NCBI GenBank assembly: GCA_025464915.1
Contig: JAODNF010000268.1
Location: forward strand, 1-6,210
Direction of reading: 5' to 3'
DNA length: 6,210 nt
Source of the DNA: Frankiales bacterium
Lineage (GTDB): Bacteria; Actinomycetota; Actinomycetes; Mycobacteriales; SCTD01
Part shown: one piece after another, positions 1 through 6,061 of the stretch
Position numbering within the stretch: the stretch's first letter is position 1
How the letters are laid out: each line of letters begins with the position of its first letter
Translations under genes and position numbers: made by a program
The notes under the pieces: generated by a model
Database searches by the model: none
What the model saw: the letters and a program-made list of their open reading frames with translations, nothing else
Told to the model about the DNA's origin: nothing

Positions 1-2645
1 ATGTGCAGCGGCTGCCGATCGAGCGGATCAGCCAGGCGTCCGCGACCCAGCGCGCTGGCCGCTGCGGACTCGTCGCCGACGGCATCTGCCTACGCCTCTA
101 CAGCGAGGAGGACTTCGAGGGCCGACCCGAGTTCACCGACCCCGAGATCCTGCGCACCAACCTCGCGTCCGTCCTGCTGCAGATGTCGTCGCTCGGCCTC
201 GGCGACCTCGAGGCCTTCCCCTTCGTCGAGCCCCCGGACAAGCGCAACGTCCGGGACGGCCTGCAGCTGCTCGAGGAGCTCGGCGCGCTGCAGGACGACG
301 GCCGTCTCACGCGGGTGGGGCGGCAGCTCGCCCAGCTGCCGGTCGACCCGCGGATGGCGCGGATGATCGTCGAGGCGGGGCGGCTGGGCTGCGTGAAGGA
401 GGTACTCGTGATCGCGGCCGCGCTCTCGATCCAGGACCCCCGCGAGCGGCCGCTCGAGAAGCGCGAGCAGTCGACCGAGGCGCACTCACGCTTCACCGAC
501 CCTGCGTCCGACCTGCTCGGCTGGCTCAAGCTGTGGACGCACGTGCAGGAGCAGCAGAAAGCCCTGTCCTCCAGCGCTTTCCGCCGGATGTGCAAGCGCG
601 AGTTCCTCAACTACCTGCGCATCCGCGAGTGGCAGGACCTTCACAGCCAGCTCCGTCGCGTCGCCCGCTCGATGGACCTCGACCTCGACTCCACGGGTGA
701 TCCCGACACGGTCACGACCGCCCTGCTCGCTGGGCTCCTGAGCCACGTCGGGCTGAAGCAGGAGGCGACCCGCGACTACCTCGGCGCCCGTGGGGCGCGG
801 TTCGTCATCGCGCCCGGGACGCCGCTGGCGAAGAAGCAGCCGTCCCTCGTGGTCGCCGCCGAGCTCGTGGAGACGTCCAGGCTCTTCGCGCGCCAGGTCG
901 GGAAGGTCACGCCCGAGCAGGTCGAGGCGGTCGGCGGGCACCTGCTGAAGCGCACCTACTCCGAGCCGCACTGGGAGAAGAAGCGCGGCGCGGTCGTCGC
1001 CTTCGAGCGCGTGATGCTCTACGGCGTCCCGATCGTCGCGCAGCGCAAGGTGCAGTACGGCCGGGTCGACCCGGTCATGTGCCGGGACCTGTTCATCCGG
1101 CACGCTCTCGTCGAGGGGGACTGGGAGACGCACCACGCGTTCTTCCGGAAGAACCACGCGCTGCTCGACGACGTCGAGGAGCTCGAGCGCCGGGCCCGCC
1201 GCCGTGACATCGTCGTCAGCGACGAGGTGGTCTACGACTTCTATGACTCGCGCATACCTCAGGACGTGGTGAGCGGAGCGCACTTCGACCGGTGGTGGAA
1301 GAAGTCCAAGGTCGCGGACCCGACGCTGCTCGACCTCCGCATCGATGACCTCGTCGCCGGCGACGTCGACCCCGGGGAGCACCCGTCGGTCTGGGTGAGC
1401 GGCGACCTTCGCTTCGACCTCACCTATGCCTTCGATCCCGGCACGCATGCCGACGGCGTCACCATCGACGTACCCCTCGAGGTCCTGAACCGGGTGAGGC
1501 CGGAGGACTTCGCCTGGCAGGTCCCGGGCCTGCGCCTCGAGCTCGTCACCGCGCTCATCAAGACGCTCCCCAAGCCGCTGCGCGTCAAGCTCGTCCCCGC
1601 TCCTGACACCGCTCGCGCGATCCTCGAGCGGGTCTCCCCCCGCGAGGAGGACCTCCTCCACGCGCTGTCGCGGGAGGCCAGGCTGCTGAAGGGCGTCATC
1701 ATCCCGGTCGAGGAGTGGGGCCTCGACCGGCTCCCGTCCCACCTGCGGCCGACCTACCGCGTCCTGGACGGCGACCAGGCCGTCGGCGAGGGCAAGGACC
1801 TCGCCGCGCTGCAGACGTCCCTCGCAAAGCCGGTGCAGGCCGCGATCGCCTCGGCCGCAGGCGATCTCGAGCGGGCTGGGCTCACGGGGTGGACGGTCGG
1901 CGACATCCCGGCCGAGGTCTCGTCCGGCGCCGTCGTCGGCTACCCGGCGCTCGTGGACGAAGGCACCACCGTCGCGCTCCGGGTGCTCCCGCAGCCGTCA
2001 CCCGCGACGCACCACGCAGGCGTACGACGGCTGCTGCTGATGGGCACCTCCTCGCCCGTCAAGGCGGTGAGCGGCCGGCTCAGCAACGCGACCAAGCTCG
2101 CCCTCGCGAGCAACCCGCACGGGTCGCTGCTGGCCCTCATGGAGGACTGCCTCGCCGCGGCCGTCGACACGCTGATGACCACGGATCCGCGCACGGCGGC
2201 TGACTTCGAGGTGCAGCTCAAGACGGTGCGCGACGGCATCGTCGACGCGCTGCTGACGGTGCTGCAGTCCGTCGAGAAGGTGCTCGCCGTCCCTGCCGCG
2301 ACACTGCCAGGTCCCGCGGGCGTCGACCTCGCGCAGCAGCGCGAGCGCCTGGTGCACAAGGGCTTCGTCACGGAGCACGGCGCCGCCCGGCTGCCCGACC
2401 TGGCCCGCTACCTGCAGGCCGCTGTCGTGCGCGCCGAGCGCCGCTCCCCACGCGACACCGAGCTGATGGGCGACGTCCACGCCGTCCAGGACGAGTGGGC
2501 CAAGCTGCCCCCGAGCGCCGGCAGCAACCAGGTCGGCTGGCTCATCGAGGAGCTGCGGGTCTCGCTGTTCGCGCCCACGCTGAAGGCCAAGGGCCCGGTC
2601 TCGGTCCAGCGCATCTGGCGAGCCATCGACGACCTCCTGCCCTAG
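1..2645 (+). CDS. hrpA: ATP-dependent RNA helicase HrpA (DEAH-box), C-terminal part, 5' truncated by window edge
   Basis: This is the C-terminal 880 codons of a DEAH/RHA-family RNA helicase, which uses ATP to remodel RNA or RNA-protein complexes in the cytoplasm. Bacterial HrpA proteins are about 1300 residues, so roughly 400 N-terminal residues, including Walker A and the DEAH box, lie upstream. The frame begins at base 3; bases 1-2 end an earlier codon. Visible residues (counted from base 3): end of RecA2 with helicase motif VI at 16-23 (QRAGRCGL), then LYSEEDF and TDPEILRTNLASV (about 33-56), winged-helix and HA2 ratchet region (about 57-225), OB-fold-like segment with VGLKQ (about 245-345), then the HrpA-specific DUF3418 region, including VVYDFYDSRIP (409-419), HFDRWWKK (427-434) and a distal part with YPALVDEG and RRLLL. 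The frame is intact to TAG. Odd: motif VI normally ends in Arg, but codon 69-71 is CTC (Leu). Identification is by recalled similarity to E. coli HrpA across the whole length. Confidence 0.96.
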   Translation, partial: VQRLPIERISQASATQRAGRCGLVADGICLRLYSEEDFEGRPEFTDPEILRTNLASVLLQMSSLGLGDLEAFPFVEPPDKRNVRDGLQLLEELGALQDDGRLTRVGRQLAQLPVDPRMARMIVEAGRLGCVKEVLVIAAALSIQDPRERPLEKREQSTEAHSRFTDPASDLLGWLKLWTHVQEQQKALSSSAFRRMCKREFLNYLRIREWQDLHSQLRRVARSMDLDLDSTGDPDTVTTALLAGLLSHVGLKQEATRDYLGARGARFVIAPGTPLAKKQPSLVVAAELVETSRLFARQVGKVTPEQVEAVGGHLLKRTYSEPHWEKKRGAVVAFERVMLYGVPIVAQRKVQYGRVDPVMCRDLFIRHALVEGDWETHHAFFRKNHALLDDVEELERRARRRDIVVSDEVVYDFYDSRIPQDVVSGAHFDRWWKKSKVADPTLLDLRIDDLVAGDVDPGEHPSVWVSGDLRFDLTYAFDPGTHADGVTIDVPLEVLNRVRPEDFAWQVPGLRLELVTALIKTLPKPLRVKLVPAPDTARAILERVSPREEDLLHALSREARLLKGVIIPVEEWGLDRLPSHLRPTYRVLDGDQAVGEGKDLAALQTSLAKPVQAAIASAAGDLERAGLTGWTVGDIPAEVSSGAVVGYPALVDEGTTVALRVLPQPSPATHHAGVRRLLLMGTSSPVKAVSGRLSNATKLALASNPHGSLLALMEDCLAAAVDTLMTTDPRTAADFEVQLKTVRDGIVDALLTVLQSVEKVLAVPAATLPGPAGVDLAQQRERLVHKGFVTEHGAARLPDLARYLQAAVVRAERRSPRDTELMGDVHAVQDEWAKLPPSAGSNQVGWLIEELRVSLFAPTLKAKGPVSVQRIWRAIDDLLP

Positions 2646-2650
2646 GTCGC

Positions 2651-2669
2651 GAGAGTCCCAGGGACCCTC
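2651..2669. repeat. Short imperfect palindrome between convergent genes, possible weak bidirectional terminator
   Basis: The 22-bp gap between the hrpA stop and the thioesterase stop holds GAG-A-GTCCC-A-GGGAC-C-CTC. The inner arms pair perfectly around one central base and the outer three pairs are separated from them by an A/C mismatch; the right outer arm runs into the thioesterase stop codon. As RNA it could fold only a short stem with a three-base loop, and no T-run follows on either strand. Its place between two converging genes suggests termination, but this could be chance in GC-rich DNA. Confidence 0.25.
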
Positions 2670-3042
2670 AGCCGTCGAGGAAGGTGCGCTCCTCGTCGGT
2701 CAGCGGCCGGGACCTGCCCTCGGCGAGGGCCACCATCGTCACGTGGCCGCGGCCGACGACGTGCCCGTCGACCGTGATCTCGTGGAGCAGGGAGAAGGAC
2801 GAGGTACCGACCTTCTCGACGGAGACCGTCACGTCGACCGAGCGGGTGCCGCCGCGGATCTGGTCCTCGTAGTCGCAGGAGGCGTGCCGCACGACCATGT
2901 GCCCCTTGAGCGACCGCGGCAGCTTGCGCATCGCCTCGACCCGCGCCGTCTCCATGATCTCGAAGAACGCCACGTTGTTGACGTGGTTGAGCGGGTCGAA
3001 GTCGCTGAACCGGATCTGCACGGGCATCGTCACGCTGAACAC
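2668..3042 (-). CDS. Acyl-CoA thioesterase, 4HBT hotdog-fold family
   Basis: A 124-residue single-domain hotdog protein, close to the usual 130-140 residues of YbgC/4-hydroxybenzoyl-CoA thioesterase relatives. Such enzymes hydrolyse acyl-CoA thioesters to free acid and CoA in the cytoplasm, usually as oligomers. The N-terminal signature is RFSDFDPLNHVNN at residues 11-23: D14/D16 are the acidic pair, with the catalytic Asp of this family expected in this motif, followed by HVNN. FFEIMETARVE (26-36) matches the start of the long central helix, with E31 and R34 conserved. I chose the GTG at 3042 because TAAGG lies 8 bases upstream on the minus strand; an internal ATG at 3027 (MPVQIRF) is the alternative and would leave the domain whole. 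It converges on hrpA and diverges from the antiporter gene, so it is probably transcribed alone. The neighbours do not reveal the substrate. The Gly often found before HVNN is Asn here, a tolerated variant in this family as far as I recall. Confidence 0.9.
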   Translation of the reverse strand: MFSVTMPVQIRFSDFDPLNHVNNVAFFEIMETARVEAMRKLPRSLKGHMVVRHASCDYEDQIRGGTRSVDVTVSVEKVGTSSFSLLHEITVDGHVVGRGHVTMVALAEGRSRPLTDEERTFLDG

Positions 3043-3050
3043 CCGACAGA

Positions 3051-3055
3051 CCTTA
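3051..3055 (-). promoter_or_regulatory. Ribosome binding site of the thioesterase gene
   Basis: On the minus strand TAAGG lies 8 bases before the GTG at 3042. No comparable Shine-Dalgarno match sits at a good distance from the internal ATG at 3027, so this site supports the GTG start. Confidence 0.5.
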
Positions 3056-3109
3056 GGCTGTCGATCAGGTGAGCCGGGAAGCCTGGTCGGCAGTCGTGTC
3101 GCCGTGCCC

Positions 3110-3116
3110 GGAAGGG
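3110..3116 (+). promoter_or_regulatory. Ribosome binding site of the antiporter gene
   Basis: GGAAGGG is followed by a five-base spacer and GTG at 3122. It is the only clear Shine-Dalgarno match near the beginning of the hydrophobic protein. It favours this start over the GTG at 3104 and over starts further upstream that would run antisense through the thioesterase gene. Confidence 0.6.
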
Positions 3117-3121
3117 ACCCC

Positions 3122-4099
3122 GTGAAGCCCGTCGTCTACCTGCTGCTGGCCGCGCTCCTGCCGGTGCCTGTGTCGCAGCCGACGGTGAGCCACGTCGTGA
3201 GCCTCGCCCTGGTCGTCATCCTGTTCGACGGAGGCCGCGGCATCGGGATCGGGCGCTTCCGGAGCGAGGCACCGGCGATCCTCGGCCTGGGCCTGCTGGG
3301 GACCTTCGCGACCGTCGCGGTGGGTGCTGCGGTCGTCCACCTCGTCGTCGGCGTGAGCTGGTACCTGTCGGTCCTCGTGGCGACGGCCCTCGCCCCCACC
3401 GACCCCGCCGTCGTCTTCAGCGTCCTCGGATCTGTCGAGGGTCGCGGGTCCACCGTGCTGGAGGGCGAGTCCGGCGCGAACGACCCGGTCGGCATCGCCC
3501 TGATGGTGGCTCTGCTGGACGCGGGATCGCTGTCGGCGCAGGCCCTCGGCGACGCGGCCGGCGCGTTCGGCCTCCAGCTGCTCGTCGGCAGCGCCGTCGG
3601 TCTCGTCGGCGGGGTCGTGATGCGCCGACTGCCGCTGCTCCTGGCTTTCCCGCTGGCCTTCGGCCTCTACTTCGGTGCCGACGCCCTGCACGGCTCGGGC
3701 TTCCTCGCGGTGTTCGTCGCCGGCATCGTGCTCGGCGGGACGGCGCACGTCCTGGACGGCACCCTCGGTGAGGCTGTCGCCTTCCTCTCGCTCGGCCTGC
3801 TCGTCGACCTGCCGGCGATCGGCCATCTCGACGTCTGGCTCCCGGGGCTCGCGGTCTTCGCGCTGCTCGCCTTCGTCGTACGCCCCCTCACCTGCTGGCC
3901 GTTCGTGCTCGGGCTGGCCCGCCCGGAGCGGGTCTTCGTCCTGCTGGCCGGTCTGAAGGGCGCCGTCCCGCTGCTGCTGGGCTCCATGCTGCTCGAGGTC
4001 GAGCACGGCGACAGGCTGTACGCCGTGACGACCGTCGTCGTCGTGCTGTCCGTCCTGGTGCAGGGCGCCCTGGTCCCGAGGCTCGCCGCGCGCGGCTGA
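3122..4099 (+). CDS. Cation:proton antiporter, CPA1 family (NhaP-like), short N-terminus
   Basis: A 325-residue, highly hydrophobic polytopic membrane protein predicted to exchange Na+ or K+ for protons across the cytoplasmic membrane. Family marks: ALVVILFDGG (29-38), the TM4-type motif APTDP (91-95, T93/D94), and the TM5-type motif EGESGANDPVGIAL (114-127) with the N120-D121 pair that carries ion and proton binding in CPA1 exchangers. Near the C-terminus, LKGAVPLLLGSMLL (278-291) matches the conserved (R/K)GAVP helix, and a final hydrophobic helix (300-318) ends the protein. There is no C-terminal TrkA_C or other cytoplasmic regulatory domain. Typical members have about 30-40 more N-terminal residues, with a further membrane helix before the segment corresponding to VVYLLLAALLP; here the GTG start with a good ribosome binding site comes just before it. 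The reading frame stays open upstream to about 2897, but that stretch is antisense to the thioesterase and is not membrane-like. Ion specificity cannot be read from the sequence. The DUF4192 gene follows 58 bp later on the same strand. Confidence 0.88.
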   Translation: MKPVVYLLLAALLPVPVSQPTVSHVVSLALVVILFDGGRGIGIGRFRSEAPAILGLGLLGTFATVAVGAAVVHLVVGVSWYLSVLVATALAPTDPAVVFSVLGSVEGRGSTVLEGESGANDPVGIALMVALLDAGSLSAQALGDAAGAFGLQLLVGSAVGLVGGVVMRRLPLLLAFPLAFGLYFGADALHGSGFLAVFVAGIVLGGTAHVLDGTLGEAVAFLSLGLLVDLPAIGHLDVWLPGLAVFALLAFVVRPLTCWPFVLGLARPERVFVLLAGLKGAVPLLLGSMLLEVEHGDRLYAVTTVVVVLSVLVQGALVPRLAARG

Positions 4100-4144
4100 A
4101 TCCACAGATCTGCCTGGGCTCCGTTACCCACAGCCCTGAGCCGC

Positions 4145-4148
4145 AAGG
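4145..4148 (+). promoter_or_regulatory. Probable ribosome binding site of the DUF4192 gene
   Basis: AAGG with a nine-base spacer before the ATG at 4158. A second purine run, GAGG at 4153-4156, is only one base from the ATG and too close to act. Confidence 0.4.
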
Positions 4149-4157
4149 CTTCGAGGC

Positions 4158-5243
4158 ATGAGCCGCACACCGCGCAAGAAGCCCCGCCGGACGGTCCCGC
4201 CGAAGGACCTGCCGGTCGTCCGGATGACCACGCCGGCGCAGATGGTGGCGGCGCTGCCGCTGCACCTCGGATACACGCCGCAGGAGAGCCTGGTGGTGAT
4301 GTGCTGCCACGAGCCGCGCGGCCGGATGGGGCTGACGTTCCGGCTGGACCTGCCGACGGTCGAGCACGAGCGGGACGTCGTGGACTACTGCGCCCAGACG
4401 GTCCGGGGGCAGCAGGCGACCAGGGTCGTGCTCGTCGTCTACACCGGCGAGGCGGACGGTGAGGAGCGGGCACGTGAGCGGCTGATGAACCAGCTGCTCG
4501 CGACCTTCGAGGACCTGGTCGTCACCGAGGCCCTGCTCGTGCGGGACGGCCGCTTCTGGTCCTACCAGTGCGACGACACCCGCTGCTGCCCGGTCGATGG
4601 CACGCCGGTCGACGCGGCGGAGGAGTCGGCGGCCGTGCAGGTGCTGAAACTCGAGCAGCTCACCCGCGGCGCCGGGATGCTGGCCACCCGGGAGGACCTC
4701 GAGAGGACCATCGCCGGCCCGGTGTTCCTGGCCGAAGAGGCCGCGCTCGACCGCTGCGACGAGGCGGTCGACGCGCTGCTCGAGGCCATCGCGGCGGAGG
4801 GCTTGAGGTCGACGCGGGGCACGGCCCTCGCGCGGTGGCGGGTCGCGCTGGAGGCCATGGCCGACCCGCGGTGGGAGCCGGACGACGCCGAGGCGGTCGC
4901 CCTCACGGTGAGCCTGTCGGACGTGGTGGTCCGGGACGCGGTCGCGGGGATGTGGGAGCAGGACGACCTGACGCTGCGGCGGCTGCTCGAGTCGGTGGCA
5001 CGTCGCACGCCAGGCCTCTACGACGCGCCGGTCTGCACCACCCTGGCCTGGGTGACCTACTGCGACGGCGCGGGCAGCATCACGTCGATCGCGCTCGAGC
5101 GAGCGCTGCGCTCGGACCCGGAGTACTCGATGGCGCAGATCCTCGACCACGCCCTGCGCAACGCCTTCGACCCCGACTTCGTGCGGGACGTCACACGCCG
5201 CACGAGAGCCGCCGTGCAGGAGCGGCTGGACGAGGCCGCCTGA
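4158..5243 (+). CDS. DUF4192 domain-containing protein, function unknown
   Basis: A 361-residue soluble protein matching the actinobacterial DUF4192 family, for which I know no established function. A basic, Pro-rich N-terminal tail (residues 1-17, RTPRKKPRR) precedes the domain. Recognisable family segments are MVAALPLHLGYTPQESLVVM (29-48), the strand FRLDLP (61-66), TRVVLVVYTGE (88-98), and the signature LLVRDGRFWSYQCDDTRCCP (126-145) followed by VDGTPVD, with C138, C143 and C144 clustered. The C-terminal half (about 190-361) looks helical and acidic, with many Ala, Glu, Asp and Leu and the pattern ALDRCDEAVDALLEAI. No signal peptide or membrane helix is seen, so it is probably cytoplasmic. 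The ATG start has AAGG nine bases upstream. It follows the antiporter gene by 58 bp on the same strand and could be co-transcribed; it converges with the methyltransferase gene. The Cys cluster could bind a metal, but that is inference only. Confidence 0.9.
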   Translation: MSRTPRKKPRRTVPPKDLPVVRMTTPAQMVAALPLHLGYTPQESLVVMCCHEPRGRMGLTFRLDLPTVEHERDVVDYCAQTVRGQQATRVVLVVYTGEADGEERARERLMNQLLATFEDLVVTEALLVRDGRFWSYQCDDTRCCPVDGTPVDAAEESAAVQVLKLEQLTRGAGMLATREDLERTIAGPVFLAEEAALDRCDEAVDALLEAIAAEGLRSTRGTALARWRVALEAMADPRWEPDDAEAVALTVSLSDVVVRDAVAGMWEQDDLTLRRLLESVARRTPGLYDAPVCTTLAWVTYCDGAGSITSIALERALRSDPEYSMAQILDHALRNAFDPDFVRDVTRRTRAAVQERLDEAA

Positions 5244-5276
5244 GGGGGCTCGCCAGCCGCCGAACGGTGTGCGCTG

Positions 5277-5930
5277 TCAGGCCCGGAGCCGCCAGGCGTA
5301 GAGCGCGGCGGACAGGGCGGTCGCGAGGTTCAGCGAGCTGACGCCCGGCGTCATCGGCAGCGACACGACGCGTTCAGCCCGGGCCCGCAGCTCCGGCGAG
5401 ACGCCGGCCCGCTCGCTGCCCACCACCAGCACGACGCCGTCGGGGACCTGCCCGAGCGGGTCACCGTCGGCGTCGAGGGCCCACACCGGTCCATCGAGCT
5501 CCTGCACCCCGGCGGCCAGCACCGGCAGCGCGAAGTGCAGGCCGGCGGAGCCTCGCACGACAGCCGGGTGCCACGGGTCGAGCGGCCCGACGAGGGCGAC
5601 ACCCGACGCGCCGGCGGCGGCGGCGACCCGGATGGCGGCACCGGCGTTGCCCGGGTGCCGGGGGTCGTCGAGCACGACCAGGGGAGAGGTGCGCCGGGAC
5701 AGCACCGACCGGTCCTCCGCGGGCCGCTCGGCCACTCCCGCGACGCCGGTCGGGTGGTCGCTGAGGCCCTCGGCGACCCGCATCGCGAAGACCGTGACCA
5801 GGTCGGGAGCGAGCTGCTCGCAGAGCGCGACGGCGGCCGACGGATCGACGGCCGTGACGCGTCGTACCAGCGAGGGGGCGAAGCGCAACGCGTGCTTGAC
5901 CGCGTGGAAGCCCTCCAACGTGACCGTCAT
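5277..5930 (-). CDS. TrmH/SpoU-family RNA 2'-O-methyltransferase (SPOUT fold)
   Basis: A protein of about 217 residues that should transfer a methyl group from S-adenosylmethionine to a ribose 2'-OH in rRNA or tRNA, in the cytoplasm and usually as a dimer with the trefoil-knot SPOUT fold. The three SpoU motifs are visible (numbered from the ATG at 5930): motif 1 at 86-107, LDDPRHPGNAGAAIRVA with N95 and R101; motif 2 at 168-178, LVVGSERAGVS with E173; motif 3 at 190-211, SLPMTPGVSSLNLATALS with S199, L200 and N201. The N-terminal 80 residues are smaller than a full L30e-like substrate-binding domain. The exact target nucleotide cannot be read from the sequence. The start is uncertain: I prefer ATG 5930 (MTVTLEGFHAVKHAL), which matches how I recall homologues beginning; ATG 5942 and TTG 5972 are in frame. 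None has a strong ribosome binding site; GGGGA stands eight bases before the TTG. Motif 2 has GSERAG where GxEGxG is usual. It is divergent from a DEAD-box helicase gene. Confidence 0.9.
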   Translation of the reverse strand: MTVTLEGFHAVKHALRFAPSLVRRVTAVDPSAAVALCEQLAPDLVTVFAMRVAEGLSDHPTGVAGVAERPAEDRSVLSRRTSPLVVLDDPRHPGNAGAAIRVAAAAGASGVALVGPLDPWHPAVVRGSAGLHFALPVLAAGVQELDGPVWALDADGDPLGQVPDGVVLVVGSERAGVSPELRARAERVVSLPMTPGVSSLNLATALSAALYAWRLRA

Positions 5931-5958
5931 CGCACCCAGCATCCCAGCGGAACGCGCC

Positions 5959-5980
5959 CGTGTCTGCGACAATGGACACG
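5959..5980. repeat. Inverted repeat CGTGTC-N10-GACACG in the divergent intergenic region
   Basis: Two perfectly complementary six-base arms (5959-5964 and 5975-5980) are separated by ten bases and lie between the divergent methyltransferase and DEAD-box helicase genes. The arms overlap the alternative TTG start of the methyltransferase, so if that start is used this is coding or leader sequence rather than an operator. GACAAT at 5968-5973, inside the repeat, resembles a -10 hexamer for the helicase direction, but no -35 match is seen. Function as an operator is only a possibility. Confidence 0.25.
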
Positions 5981-6045
5981 TCCCCGGGTGATGCGCCGCG
6001 TCCTATCGCGTCTGTGACAGCTCCTCGACGGACCTCTCCAGCTTT

Positions 6046-6050
6046 GAGGA
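6046..6050 (+). promoter_or_regulatory. Ribosome binding site of the DEAD-box helicase gene
   Basis: GAGGA sits 11 bases before the ATG at 6062, slightly far but the only Shine-Dalgarno match. It fixes the start together with the position of the Q motif in the protein. Confidence 0.5.
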
Positions 6051-6061
6051 ACAACTTCACG

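Noticed and set aside
486..1742. Long open frame on the minus strand, 418 codons, opposite hrpA
   Set aside because: It is rich in Arg, Glu, Asp, Val and Leu in the pattern expected of antisense GC-rich coding DNA, has no recognisable domain, and lies wholly inside the well-conserved HrpA coding region.
1715..2203. Plus-strand Arg-rich frame inside hrpA
   Set aside because: Out-of-frame reading; the overlapping HrpA frame shows recognisable DUF3418 sequence through the same bases.
2897..3121. Upstream extension of the antiporter frame to an ATG at 2897
   Set aside because: It runs antisense through the conserved N-terminal half of the thioesterase, is not membrane-like, and the GTG at 3122 has a good ribosome binding site.
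3065..4105. Long open frame on the minus strand opposite the antiporter
   Set aside because: Its product is full of Gln, Asp, Glu, Arg and His runs that mirror the hydrophobic codons of the antiporter; no domain, and the antiporter has clear family motifs.
4116..4136. GGGCT-N11-AGCCC as a terminator after the antiporter gene
   Set aside because: Only five pairs with an eleven-base loop and no T-run; too weak to call.
3888..5150. Long open frame on the minus strand, 420 codons, opposite the DUF4192 gene and the antiporter end
   Set aside because: Arg/His/Leu-rich composition, no known motif, and it spans two real genes and their gap on the opposite strand.
5247..5258. GGCT-CGCC-AGCC hairpin between the convergent DUF4192 and methyltransferase genes
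   Set aside because: A four-pair stem without a T-run; expected by chance in DNA this rich in GC.
4568..5341. Plus-strand frame overlapping the end of the DUF4192 gene and running into the methyltransferase
   Set aside because: Extreme Arg/Gly/Ala content typical of an out-of-frame reading of GC-rich DNA; it crosses a convergent gene boundary.
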